A stretch of 64,000 bases of DNA from Planctomycetaceae bacterium (GTDB taxonomy: Bacteria > Planctomycetota > Planctomycetia > Planctomycetales > Planctomycetaceae): contig JAKFWA010000084.1 of NCBI GenBank assembly GCA_021732995.1, positions 124,001 through 188,000 of the forward strand, given 5' to 3'. Within the stretch, counting starts at the first letter, position 1. Each line of letters begins with the position of its first letter. Below the pieces are notes generated by a model. That model worked only from the letters and a program-made list of their open reading frames with translations. It ran no database searches and had not been told where the DNA came from. The translations under genes were made by a program, and so were the position numbers. Positions 50,803 to 61,200 of the stretch are shown piece after piece.

Positions 50803-53800
50803 TCATTTCGACGGCGATGCGCCGCTTGGAGTCTGGCGTTCAGCGGAGATGGACGTCATTTCGTCCTTGAGTTGCCTGAGTTCAGAATGGTGCGGGACTT
50901 CCTGATCCATCCATTGGATCGCCGCACTCAACAGCTTTTGACCAGCCTCGCGATCTCCGGTCTTGAACGCGGCACCCGCAAGCCAGAATCGTGCGTGCCC
51001 TTGATGGATGAGACGCAGTGGCTCCGCTGCACCACTCGGCGCCAGCACGCTTTCTTCCAGTAACTTACGCGCCTCGTCCCAGCGGCTCGCACGACACAAA
51101 GCCACAGCGTACGTCAGTTGGTACTGCGAGTTGTCAGTCTCTACGACTGCCACCAATTCCTGCGCGAGCTTCAGTGCCTTCTCGAACTCTTCGGCGTTCT
51201 TGCCTTGCATCACCAACAGCCAGACAAGGCTGTTGACGCCGTCCAAGCTCGGCTGAGATTTCAACGACTGCTCAAGCAGCCCTATGGCTTGAGTTCGCAA
51301 CTGTTGAGACTCCGCTGGTAGAGCTTGACGCCAATGCTGGGCAACCTGAGAAAGCGTTATCGCAACTCGACGTTGCCTGTTGGCTCGTTCTTGGTCATCA
51401 GCACCCTCTAGATACTTCTTGGCCCGGCTGACGATTGATGGATAGAGCTGCGCAGCACTGACGGCGTCGCTCTGTTCCACTGACATTCGCCCCGCAACCG
51501 CGTCGCAGGCCAAACGCTGCTCCTGATAAGCAGGCACATCGGGAAAACCTTCCAGCAACAAGTCGATGCTCGTCGTGGCAGCCTTCAAGTCCGCACGAGC
51601 AGTTTCGATCTCGCCACGATCAAGTCCGATTTGTGCAGACAACAACAGCCGCGAAGCTTCGATCTGACGATACCGCGGCGTTTCCGGAGACGCCGCGAGC
51701 AGTTCCGTACACAGTGGCGCCGCGAGATCCAGCTTCTGCAGCGCATTACGAGCCTGCCCCGCTTCCCACAGCAATCCCGCCATGTCGATCAGCGTGATGA
51801 CTCGACTTTCCCGATGTGAGATCACGTCAGCCTGCAGCGCCGACAACTGCTCGCAATCCCGCAGGCAGCCCTCGTAGGCTTTGTAGGCGAGCGTGATGTC
51901 GCCAAGTGAGGTATAGCTCAATGCCTGCTCAAGGCGTGCCTCGCCCCGCGCCTGCAACGCAGGAATCTGCCAATCACGCCGCTCCGCAAGACGATCAAGC
52001 TCACCCACAGCGCGCGTCAACTGAGTCAGTGCTTCGCCGGGCATGGACAGGCTGTGAAGTATTTTCGCGTGCAAGGTCCGCGCTCGAGCCAATGACAACT
52101 GGACCTTGACGTCGTCGGATTTCGCCAGAAAGAGCTTCTCCCACTCCTCAGTACTTCGACGCATCCATGTGACTGCTGCTGTGGAATTATCATACTCAAA
52201 CTCCAGCGCCCCCAAATTGAAGCTGGTGCTGGCCAGCAATTCACGAACTCTCGGTTCGCCGGGATACTGCTCCCGCAATCGATCAAGTTCGTCGATAACC
52301 CGGATGGATCGCTCGCGCGGACGCTCAAACTGGCCTTGGTCCCACTCCGCGAGACAGAGACGGGCACGGGCGCTGCACAACTCCAGAGAAACAGACAACT
52401 GCTCTCCCGGAGAGAGTGAGACCGTCGTCATCTCACTCAGAAGCGACTCTGCTCGTGAATATGCAGCGCCGTCTGATTGCCCCAATTCGCGTTGAACATC
52501 GCCCAGCCGAATCAGGGTTCTCGCCTGTTCAATCTTCAGATCCGTCGACGTCGCGTCCTGGGCGGCAAATTTCTCATAGTCCGCCGCAGCCAGTTCAAGC
52601 AGTTGCTTTCGAATCCTGTCGCCATGAGGGGCATACGCGAGTTGTTGACCGACCCCGGTGAGCCAGATATCAACAGCGCGCCGAGCATCTTGCAGCCGCT
52701 CAACCGCCTCCTTGCGCTGCTTATCCGCGGCCAATCGCGACTCACTCTCCTGTCGGGCGAGATCGGCGTTGTGAATGGCCAGTTTGTCTGCTTCAAGTCG
52801 CGCGTTGTGCTCAGCATCGCGAGCTGAACTGATACTCAAGAACGCGATCACGGTAATAACGACGATCGCGATACTGCTGGCAACGCATGGTAGTAACCGT
52901 TGACGGTGTCGATAGCACCATCGCCATGCGCGTTCGAAGTCGCTGATAGGCCGAGAATGAATCGGCTCGCCGCGCAGAAATCGCTCCAGTTCCGCGACTA
53001 GTTCCGATGCTGTGGCAAAGCGGGCCCCCGGATCTCGCTCGATGCACTTCAGGCAGAGCGTATCCAAGTCGCGTGGAATCCGCATATCAAGCTGCCGCGG
53101 GCTTGGAGGGTCATTCCATTGCTTCTGCTGCATGATCGCTTCGGATGTTCCGCGAAATGGTCGCTCGCGAGTCAGCATCTCGAAGAAGATGACTCCCCAG
53201 GAATAAATGTCAGTTCGACCATCGGCGCGATGGCCGTCCCCGCGAGCCTGCTCAGGAGACATATACGACGGCGTGCCTAACCTCACTCCGGCATGCGACA
53301 ACGACACCTCTGGTGCTACTCGCCGGGCCAGCCCGAAATCAGCAACCCGCGGACGTTCACCTGAATCCATCAGGATGTTCTCGGGCTTCAGATCGCGATG
53401 AATGACCTGCCTGGCATGCGCGTGTTCGAGCGCCTTCGCAACTCCGAGCATCACTTCGCATACTTGCTGAACCGTCGGTTCGTGCGACTCCATCCATTTC
53501 CTGAGATCGCCTCCGCCAATGAACTCAACGGCCAGGAACAACTCTTCCTCGTCGCCGACTTCATACACTCTCAGAACGTTCTCGTGGTCCAGCCGGGCAG
53601 CGGATCGGGCTTCGTTGAGCAGCGCTCGGATATCCACGCCGCCGAGGTTCTTCTCGATGGGAATCTTGACCGCGATATCGCGTTCCAGGCGCGGATCCCA
53701 CGCCAGCCAGACTTCGCCAAACGCCCCCTTGCCAAGACAGCGATTCAGCCGAAACCGGGAAAACGTTCTGGCCGGCACCACCGCTGGGTCCAGAGTCTGA

Positions 53801-53964
53801 ATATCGCTGGGAGCCGACAGCTTCTCGCCACACTTCGGGCAAGAAGGCTCCCCGCCGGATTCTTCTGCCTCGGAAGAATCAACGACAATCCCGCATTTCG
53901 AGCAGGCCAGCATCTTTGAATCCGCAGGCCCGTACGGATCACTCGGCTGATTCATGGACCGCAT
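50803..53964 (-). CDS. Ser/Thr protein kinase with zinc ribbon and TPR region
   Basis: A 1053-residue kinase. A zinc ribbon precedes the kinase: C21-C24 (CSKC) and C42-C45 (CPKC). The kinase domain (68-335) has GKGAFG (78-83), the ATP lysine Lys100 in IAVK, HRDLKPEN (189-196) and DFG (Asp209). A membrane helix (about 365-385, CVASSIAIVVITVIAFLSIS) separates it from a coiled coil (390-440, KLAIHNADLARQESESRLAADKQR, cut as RLAADKQR) and a TPR region reaching the C-terminus. The TPR part would lie outside the membrane and bind protein or peptide signals. ATG at 53964 or 53955 start with little difference. The gene stands before a TonB receptor on the same strand. Confidence 0.93.
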   Translation of the reverse strand: MRSMNQPSDPYGPADSKMLACSKCGIVVDSSEAEESGGEPSCPKCGEKLSAPSDIQTLDPAVVPARTFSRFRLNRCLGKGAFGEVWLAWDPRLERDIAVKIPIEKNLGGVDIRALLNEARSAARLDHENVLRVYEVGDEEELFLAVEFIGGGDLRKWMESHEPTVQQVCEVMLGVAKALEHAHARQVIHRDLKPENILMDSGERPRVADFGLARRVAPEVSLSHAGVRLGTPSYMSPEQARGDGHRADGRTDIYSWGVIFFEMLTRERPFRGTSEAIMQQKQWNDPPSPRQLDMRIPRDLDTLCLKCIERDPGARFATASELVAELERFLRGEPIHSRPISDFERAWRWCYRHRQRLLPCVASSIAIVVITVIAFLSISSARDAEHNARLEADKLAIHNADLARQESESRLAADKQRKEAVERLQDARRAVDIWLTGVGQQLAYAPHGDRIRKQLLELAAADYEKFAAQDATSTDLKIEQARTLIRLGDVQRELGQSDGAAYSRAESLLSEMTTVSLSPGEQLSVSLELCSARARLCLAEWDQGQFERPRERSIRVIDELDRLREQYPGEPRVRELLASTSFNLGALEFEYDNSTAAVTWMRRSTEEWEKLFLAKSDDVKVQLSLARARTLHAKILHSLSMPGEALTQLTRAVGELDRLAERRDWQIPALQARGEARLEQALSYTSLGDITLAYKAYEGCLRDCEQLSALQADVISHRESRVITLIDMAGLLWEAGQARNALQKLDLAAPLCTELLAASPETPRYRQIEASRLLLSAQIGLDRGEIETARADLKAATTSIDLLLEGFPDVPAYQEQRLACDAVAGRMSVEQSDAVSAAQLYPSIVSRAKKYLEGADDQERANRQRRVAITLSQVAQHWRQALPAESQQLRTQAIGLLEQSLKSQPSLDGVNSLVWLLVMQGKNAEEFEKALKLAQELVAVVETDNSQYQLTYAVALCRASRWDEARKLLEESVLAPSGAAEPLRLIHQGHARFWLAGAAFKTGDREAGQKLLSAAIQWMDQEVPHHSELRQLKDEMTSISAERQTPSGASPSK

Positions 53965-54179
53965 CCAGTACTACGAGGCATCGCTTCCCATGTTTGACCT
54001 GCCGCGACTCCGTTATGACCTCCAACACTCTTCCACCTCAGTCCTTGCGAATGGGTTTCGCCCGTGCCCATACTCTGGCCCCATACTAACACTTTCCGCG
54101 GGCCAGGTCTCAAGACGACGGCTCGGAACCGCTGACTAGCCTGCAGCATTCCGCGTGCTTTCACGGTGAAAGGAACCAC

Positions 54180-57100
54180 GTGCAACGTTTCCTCGACTTC
54201 ATCAAACGCTGCCGGTTCACAAAGTCCCTCTATCGCCCTCGTCTCCATCGTCGTGCTGAAACGCTCGAACTTCGCACGTTGCTAAGTTTCGTGTCGGGAA
54301 CCATCTTCGACGACGCCAACGGTAACGGTCGCCGAGACTTCGGCGAGCCGGGGCGGAGCGGCGTGGTCGTCACGCTCAGCGAGTTCTCAAACAGTGAGAC
54401 CACTACCAGCGACGATGACGGACGCTACTCCTTTGACAGTGCGTCCGGTCCAGTTCAGATCGGAATCGAGCCTCCCGCTGGCTTTGCTCAAACAACCCGC
54501 GCTGTAACATTCACTCCATCGACTTTCCCAGCGACGGCGCTCCCGGCGGAACCAGTCTCCGTCGTCAGTATCAATTTCGATAGCGACCCGGAACTGGAGT
54601 TAATTGTCAACCGCAAGAATCCCGGATTAATACCACCTGCTGTCATTGAAATCTATGACTTCAATCCGACGTCGAAGCAGTTCGTTAAACTTCCGGGGAG
54701 TGCAGACGGCGGCTTGAGTGCCGGCCATATGATCGTCGGCGATTTTTCCGGCGACGAGAAACCTGATATTGCATTCGCACAGTATCTTGAGAACGCGAAT
54801 GCCAAGATCGGAATTCTCAAGAACGACGGAAACGGCGGGTTTGCTGCGCCGGCGATGTTCGAGGTCAACGGCCGACCAATGGCGCTCGCGGCGGCAAATC
54901 TGGATGATACTCCGGGGCTGGACCTGGTCAGCGTATCGGACACAGGTAGCGCGTTGACGGTCCTTCTCAACAGAACCAGTGGTCCGTCAGGCGCCCTCAG
55001 CTTCACCGCTGCGAACGTCGAAGCTCCTTATGGGATCAGCGCCGTCGCTATCGGGGACTTTGATACCGCAGCCGGAAAAGACATTGCAATCGTCGGTAAC
55101 GATGTCCCCATCGATGAGTTCAGCGACTTTTCACCTTCGTATCTCACGATCTACTCCAACGACGGGACCGGTTCATTCGGTGACGACGCTCGCTTGGACA
55201 TCGCCTTGGATTCTGAGTTCGGCACTGACTTTGCCATTACAGACCTGAGCGCAGGAAACCTGGACGGAGACGGCATTGGCGATGATCTGGTTATCGTCGG
55301 CGTTACAGACAAGGGACAGGGGCCCGGCAACGTTTTCCTCTTTCGGAATCAGGGAGGGTTGCTGGAGAGCCAGCCTTCGACGACCGCTAACGCCGGAACG
55401 GGCGCATTCCAGGTCGAATTGGCGGATGTCGACCTGGATGGAGACCTTGATCTAGCGGTCGCCAACGGTGACGGCGCACAGCCGACCTTCACCAGCCTGC
55501 TTCTGAATCTGGGAGACAACGACAGCCAGTTCACCGAACTCGTTCCCACCACGATCAGCGGTAGCCCGTTCGAGAACGGGGGTCCCTACGCGATGACGCT
55601 GGCGGAGCTGAACGGGGCGCCGGGGATCGACTGGGCGATGCCCAGCAAGAGCACGGGTAACCACAAGATTGGCATGCTCACATCGTCGCTTTCCGCAGGC
55701 AATCTGTTCGTTGACCGATTCGATGGCATCACGCAGCTCAACTTTGGTTTGAAGCCCGTATCGGACATCTCGATATCGCTCGCCGCCTCCGAAAGCCTCA
55801 CCATTACCGCCAGTCCGGAAGGGTTTGTGCAAGTTTCGATTGATAATGAGATCGAGGCAAAGTACTCCAATATACCCGCCAGCGCGATTGAGATTATCAG
55901 CATCTTCGGAGGCGATGGAAATAATCGAGTGGACCTGCAGGGAGTTAGCATCGCGTCTTATCCCAACATCAGCTCGATCTCCGTTGATGGCGGCAAAGGC
56001 GCTGACACCATTCTGGGAAGTTCATTCTCCGACGTCTTGCGCGGGGGTGACCAGAATGATTCGCTCCAGGGTGGCGCCGGCAATGACTCTCTCGACGGCG
56101 GCGAGAGCAACGACTCGCTGACAGGTGGAGATGGGAACGATCAGCTCACAGGTGGGGCTGGTGACGACACACTCACTGGCAGTGCCGGCCACGACACCTT
56201 GCAGGCAGAGAGTGGATCAGATCTTCTGTTCGACAGCTTCAACGCAAACCTCACGATCTCAGCAACGCAATTAATTAGCAACAGTGGCGGAGTCACCGAA
56301 ACAGACGCGCTGAATGGTTTTGAGAAAGCATTAATACTGGGTGGTGGTAGCGCCAACGTCATCGATGCATCCGCAATCGGCGTACCCGTGACGCTTTTTG
56401 GGGGCGGAGGTAACGATGTGCTGATTGGCAGCACTCAGGCGGACGCGCTGGACGGCCAAAACGGCAATGACACCCTCACAGGGCTGGGTGGTGCCGATTC
56501 GCTGGTTGGCGCTGCTGGTAATGATACCGTCAAGGAAGCCCTCGATCAGAATCTGACGCTCACGAATTCGACTCTACTGGCGTCTGGCAACAGTCTGCCC
56601 AATGTCACTGACAAACTCGCCACGATTGAGCTGGCTGACCTGAGCGGCGGTTTGAGTCGCAATAAGATCGATCTCAGCGCATTCACTGCGAGCCTGGGAA
56701 CGACGGTCAATGGCAACGGTCAGACTGATACCATCATCGGCTCGCCAGGTCCCGATATCATCTTTACGTTGACGGGTAACGATTCGATCAACGGCCTGGG
56801 CGGTGCGGATATTATTTCCGCTGGCGGCGGTAACGACACCCTCAGCGGCGGTGAAGGCAACGACAATCTCAACGGACAGAACGGCGATGACTCTGTGCTG
56901 GGAGACGCAGGGGCAGATGTGATCGTCGGGGGTGCCGGAACCGATACCCTGCTGGGCGGTGCGGATAACGATTTCTTGAGCGGCCAGACCGAGCCTGGTC
57001 TCCTCTCCGGTGGTGGCGGCAACGACATTCTGCAGGGCAATACAGCGAACGACACGCTCAATGGAGATGCGGGTGATGATCGCCTGGTGGGCCTGCAGGC

Positions 57101-57923
57101 CAACGACTTGCTGACTGGCGGTGACGGTGCGGACACTCTGTTCGGCGGTGCCGGCGTTGACACATTGAACGGCGGTGTCGGAGCCGACGATCTGCGCGGC
57201 GAAGGTGGTAATGATACCATCGATGGCGGCGCAGATGGTGATCGTATCAACGAAGTGCTTGACACCACCGTCACGATTATGGGGCTCAATATCACGACCG
57301 TCGGTCTTGGCAGCGATACCATTACCAATGTCGAGCGTATTAATGTGCTCGGAGGAGAGGGTAGCAACTTCATTGACGCGCGACTGGCGTCGGTTCCCGT
57401 TTTGCTTTCCGGCGGTGGTGGTAACGATACGCTATTCGGGGGCTCAAAGGTCGATATCGTCGACGGCGGTGAAGGCAACGATGTGATCTCAGGCGGAGCT
57501 GGCTCGGACATCCTGGAAGGTGGCGTTGGCACCGATGTGGTCTACGAAGTGGCCAACACTAGTTTCACGGTAGTCGGAACCACGATTTCCTCAACCACCA
57601 CTGGGAATGAAACCGCTGCCAACGTTGAAGGGTTTGTGCTGATTGGTGGCGATCTGAACAACACGCTTGATGCCAGCGCATCCAGTGTTCAAGTGACACT
57701 ATTGGGCGCTGGCGGCAATGACACACTGCTCGGCAGCAGTCAAGCGGACGTGTTGATTGGCGGGCACCGTAGCAACGTGAATGCGGGGACCGACTCCCTG
57801 GCTGGTGGCACAGGTGCCGACTCCTTTGATAACGATGACGCAGACCAGCGCGTGACAGAACCCGAAGATGAAGTCTTGGCGAACGTCTTTGCTTTGCTGC
57901 CGCCTTGGATTGATGCGATCTAA
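54180..57923 (+). CDS. Giant surface protein 2 (SdrD-B, VCBS/FG-GAP, RTX)
   Basis: A 1247-residue protein starting at GTG 54180, with GAAAGGA about 6 bases before. The N-terminus has a LEPR-XLL-like leader (RRAETLELRTLLSF, about 24-37). An SdrD-B-like domain (38-105; GTIFDDANGNGRRDFGEPG, DDDGRYSFD) is followed by VCBS/FG-GAP repeats (115-480; GDFSGDEKPDIAF, AAANLDDTPGLDLV, ADVDLDGDLDLAV) of an integrin-like propeller. The rest (about 600-1220) is RTX repeats with four spacer modules, and the tail ends LPPWIDAI. The last ~400 residues match giant protein 1. It is likely secreted or surface-bound, Ca2+-stabilised. The TPR-CHAT gene follows after 298 bases on the same strand. Confidence 0.88.
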   Translation: MQRFLDFIKRCRFTKSLYRPRLHRRAETLELRTLLSFVSGTIFDDANGNGRRDFGEPGRSGVVVTLSEFSNSETTTSDDDGRYSFDSASGPVQIGIEPPAGFAQTTRAVTFTPSTFPATALPAEPVSVVSINFDSDPELELIVNRKNPGLIPPAVIEIYDFNPTSKQFVKLPGSADGGLSAGHMIVGDFSGDEKPDIAFAQYLENANAKIGILKNDGNGGFAAPAMFEVNGRPMALAAANLDDTPGLDLVSVSDTGSALTVLLNRTSGPSGALSFTAANVEAPYGISAVAIGDFDTAAGKDIAIVGNDVPIDEFSDFSPSYLTIYSNDGTGSFGDDARLDIALDSEFGTDFAITDLSAGNLDGDGIGDDLVIVGVTDKGQGPGNVFLFRNQGGLLESQPSTTANAGTGAFQVELADVDLDGDLDLAVANGDGAQPTFTSLLLNLGDNDSQFTELVPTTISGSPFENGGPYAMTLAELNGAPGIDWAMPSKSTGNHKIGMLTSSLSAGNLFVDRFDGITQLNFGLKPVSDISISLAASESLTITASPEGFVQVSIDNEIEAKYSNIPASAIEIISIFGGDGNNRVDLQGVSIASYPNISSISVDGGKGADTILGSSFSDVLRGGDQNDSLQGGAGNDSLDGGESNDSLTGGDGNDQLTGGAGDDTLTGSAGHDTLQAESGSDLLFDSFNANLTISATQLISNSGGVTETDALNGFEKALILGGGSANVIDASAIGVPVTLFGGGGNDVLIGSTQADALDGQNGNDTLTGLGGADSLVGAAGNDTVKEALDQNLTLTNSTLLASGNSLPNVTDKLATIELADLSGGLSRNKIDLSAFTASLGTTVNGNGQTDTIIGSPGPDIIFTLTGNDSINGLGGADIISAGGGNDTLSGGEGNDNLNGQNGDDSVLGDAGADVIVGGAGTDTLLGGADNDFLSGQTEPGLLSGGGGNDILQGNTANDTLNGDAGDDRLVGLQANDLLTGGDGADTLFGGAGVDTLNGGVGADDLRGEGGNDTIDGGADGDRINEVLDTTVTIMGLNITTVGLGSDTITNVERINVLGGEGSNFIDARLASVPVLLSGGGGNDTLFGGSKVDIVDGGEGNDVISGGAGSDILEGGVGTDVVYEVANTSFTVVGTTISSTTTGNETAANVEGFVLIGGDLNNTLDASASSVQVTLLGAGGNDTLLGSSQADVLIGGHRSNVNAGTDSLAGGTGADSFDNDDADQRVTEPEDEVLANVFALLPPWIDAI
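55985..57830 (+). repeat. RTX repeats with spacer modules (giant protein 2)
   Basis: Blocks of GGxGNDxLxG nonapeptides (GGAGNDSLDGG, TGGDGNDQLTGG, GGADNDFLSGQ) alternate with four about 65-residue spacers starting near 56230, 56533, 57250 and 57543. Spacers share a GGxxxNxxDAS core with those of giant protein 1; identity at DNA level with the other giant is moderate, near three quarters in the GQTE-containing part by eye. Confidence 0.88.
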
Positions 57924-58195
57924 ACTGACTCATCCGCTGGAGGTGTAGCCGTCGTCAGAGAGCGTTTCTTGCTCGCGTCCGTTCGATTGAGTGGTGACTG
58001 GAAGTAAGCTGTTCCCGAGTGCCGCAAGTTCGCAGCATTCGGATTTCCCAAATCTGCGGGGAAGATTTGGAGCTCTGATTCGTTTGCCAGATAAGGCGTG
58101 GTGCCGTCGTGAGCAGTGTTTGCTCCCAGAGTGGGAATTCTTGTTTGCGAATTGCCAGTCCAAGGGCACGATTCGCTCGCACGACCGACGGCACG

Positions 58196-58204
58196 CCCCC
58201 CCCC
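58196..58204. repeat. Nine-cytosine tract before the CHAT gene
   Basis: An uninterrupted run of nine C lies 18 bases ahead of the ATG at 58222 and just before the AAAAGGA ribosome site. Such tracts can slip; in this position a length change would alter promoter or leader spacing, not the reading frame. Confidence 0.7.
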
Positions 58205-58221
58205 AGAAAAGGATCTGCTAA

Positions 58222-61200
58222 ATGATGCCGGTACAACGCTACGTCGTATGGTTTGTCTGGGCGGCGGTTCTGTGCTGGACCTCAACCAGCGCGTGGGCTC
58301 AGTCGGCACGCGATCAATTGAACGCGTCTTTTACCAAAGGTGAGGAACTCCGCAGCCAGGGCAAGGCGGGAGAGGCGATCCCACACCTTGAGAACGCCCT
58401 GCGTCTGGCTCCGACTGTGTTGGGAGCTAGTTCTCAAGACACAGCCACAATTCAACTCGGGCTGGCAAATGCGTATCGCGACATGGCCAGGTATGCGCAG
58501 GCAGAACCCCTCTATCAAAGTTCGATCCAGATCCGTGAATCGAAATACGGCCCGAATCACGTGGAAGTCGCGAATGTCGTTAACAGCCTGGCGAACCTCT
58601 ACCTTTACCAGGGGAAGTATCAGCAGGCACTGGCGATGTACCAACGGTGCCTGCGCATCAAAGAAGTCCAGCTTGGACCCAATCACCTGGAAGTTGCGAA
58701 GACTTTGAGCAATCAGGCGATTGTTCATGAGAAACTGGGCCAGCTTGCGCAGGCCGAGCCGCTGTACGAAAGAAGTCTGCGAATCAAGGAGGCTCAGCCA
58801 GTTAAGGATGAGGTCAGCATCGCGGCCACGCTCTTCAGCATGGGAAATTTATACTTTATCTCTGCTCGCTATGCTCAGGCTGAAGTCGCCCATAAGCGCA
58901 GTCTGCAAATCAAAGAGGCGAAGCTGGGGCCAAATCATCCCGACGTCGCACTCGGGCTCAACGCTCTCGCAGCGTTGTATGAAAATCAGGGACTCGACCT
59001 TCAAGCGGAGTCACACTATCAACGGTCGCTGCAGATTCAGGAAGCGCGGCTCGGAAAAGACCACCCGGAAGTGGCCTCCTCGCTGCATGGTCTGGGAATG
59101 ATCGCGATGCGACTGGGACAGCACAGTCGCGCGGAGCCTTTGCTCCGACGCAGCCTGCAGATCCGCGAATCGCGCCTCGGCGCGGATCATCCCGAGGTGG
59201 CGGCGTCGCAGGACACTCTGGCGAATCTCTATCGTATCACCGGGCGGACCAGCGAAGCCGAACCGCTGTATCAACGCAGTCTGAGAATTCGAGAAACCAA
59301 GTTAGGGGCGAATCATCCCGCTGTGGCGGCGTCTCTGAGTAATCAGGGCCTGCTGTATATCGGGCTCAGTCGCATGGATGAGGCTCAGCCACTCCTGGAG
59401 CGCAGCCTGCGGATTCTGGAAGGGGCGCTCGGCAAGGACCATCCGACCGTCGCGATGAACGTGCACTATCTGGGAATTGTCTACTGGGCTCGCGGCCAGA
59501 ACGACCTTGCGGAAGTGATGTATCGCAGGGCTCTGCAAACCCGCCAGTCCCAACTGAGTGCGGACCATCCCGAGGTTGCTCTCACTTTGCATAACCTCGC
59601 GCTGGTCCATGCGGCACAGGAACGCTGGTCTGACGCGGCGAGCGTTGCGGATCGTTCCCGGCGCATGGTCCGCAAGTACGAAGCGCAAATCCTGCCCGGA
59701 CTGTCGGAGGGCGATCAGCTCTCGTTCCTGGAGAATATAGACGCCAATCGACTGCATGCCGTGCTGTCGCTGGGCGTCAAACGGAAGTCTGATCCAGCCA
59801 TCGTGGCGCAATCTGCCACGTGGATGCTCAATGCTAAAGCGGTCGCTCAGCAAGTGCTGGTAGAACGGGCCTTCCAAGTTCGCGACAACAAGACGCCGGA
59901 AACGGCGAACCTCAGGCAGCAATTGAGCGACGTCCGTAAACGGCTGGCGGGCTGGATTGCCGCTACAGATAAGCCGGGCCAGGCGGCTGAGCGGCAGCGG
60001 CAGATGGAAAGCCTCAAGGGACAGGAACTCGATCTGGCGAGACGGCTGGCTCAGGCATCCGGTCGTGCGCGGCGTGACGAGCCCTGGGTTGAATTGAACG
60101 AGGTCCGTCAGGCTGTTCCCGACGATGCAATGCTCATCGACATCATGCGCGTCGATGTTCGCAACTTCAGAGGCCCGGAGAAGAATCCGGGACCACATTA
60201 TATTGCCTGGTTAATACCCAGTACGAATCAGGGGAATCCGGAGATTGTCAACCTGGGTGAAGCGGCGCCAATCGAGGCTGCGGTCCAGAAAATCCGGCAA
60301 GAACTGATGGCGGCCGATCAAACGATTCGGACGAGTGGCGAAGCCGAAGCCGAGAAAACACTGCGTTCCGCGTTGCAGACGTTGTCGGATTTGGTACTCA
60401 AGCCTCTCGCGCCGCTAATCAAAAGTAAGCAGCGCTGGATTGTCAGCCCTGACGGCGCGTTGTGGCTCGTTCCGTGGGAAGCTCTTCTGTGGGACGATGG
60501 ATATGTCGTTGAGAAGCACAGACTGAGTTATCTGGTAAGCGGTCGAGACGTCATACCAGCGCCCCCGGTATCTACCAAAACGAACGCACCGATGGTGATG
60601 GCCAATCCGGATTTTGATTTAGGAGTCGCCGAAGCACGGGCGGAGGCGCGCCGCATCCTGACTGATCCCCAACTGCAATCTCAGTTGCGTTCGCCCGCGC
60701 GCTCCCTGCGAATCGGCGCTGTGCAACGCCTGCCGGGAACGGCAGAGGAAGCCAAAGCCATCACTCCCAATCTCGAACGTTTCGCCCGCGCCAAGCCGCT
60801 GGTCTATACCGACAAGTACGCTCAAGAGGGCGTCTTCAAGGTATTCGCCCGGCCCCGAGTCGCAGTCCTCAGCACGCACGGGTTCTTTCAGGAAGATCAA
60901 GCACCTGCGGCGGTGGATCAGACGGCGCTAGGTCTGGGCGAGCAGCGTCCAGCACGCACCACGGACGGGCAACCATTGGAGAACCCACTCCTGCGTTGCG
61001 GACTACTACTAGCGGGTGTCAACCGGCGGTCTGAAGCAACTGATCCTAGTCAGGATGATGGCGTCTTGACCGGTCTCGAAATCGTGAGCGCCGACATGCG
61101 CGGCACCGAACTGGTTGTATTAAGCGCCTGTGAAACGGGACTCGGCCAGGTCCGCAACGGCGAGGGTGTCGCAGGCCTACGACAAGCGTTTCAACTGGCA

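Noticed and set aside
57920-58309. Minus-strand frame of 129 residues between giant protein 2 and the CHAT gene
   Set aside because: It overlaps the CHAT signal-peptide region, has low-complexity S/T/P composition and no ribosome site.
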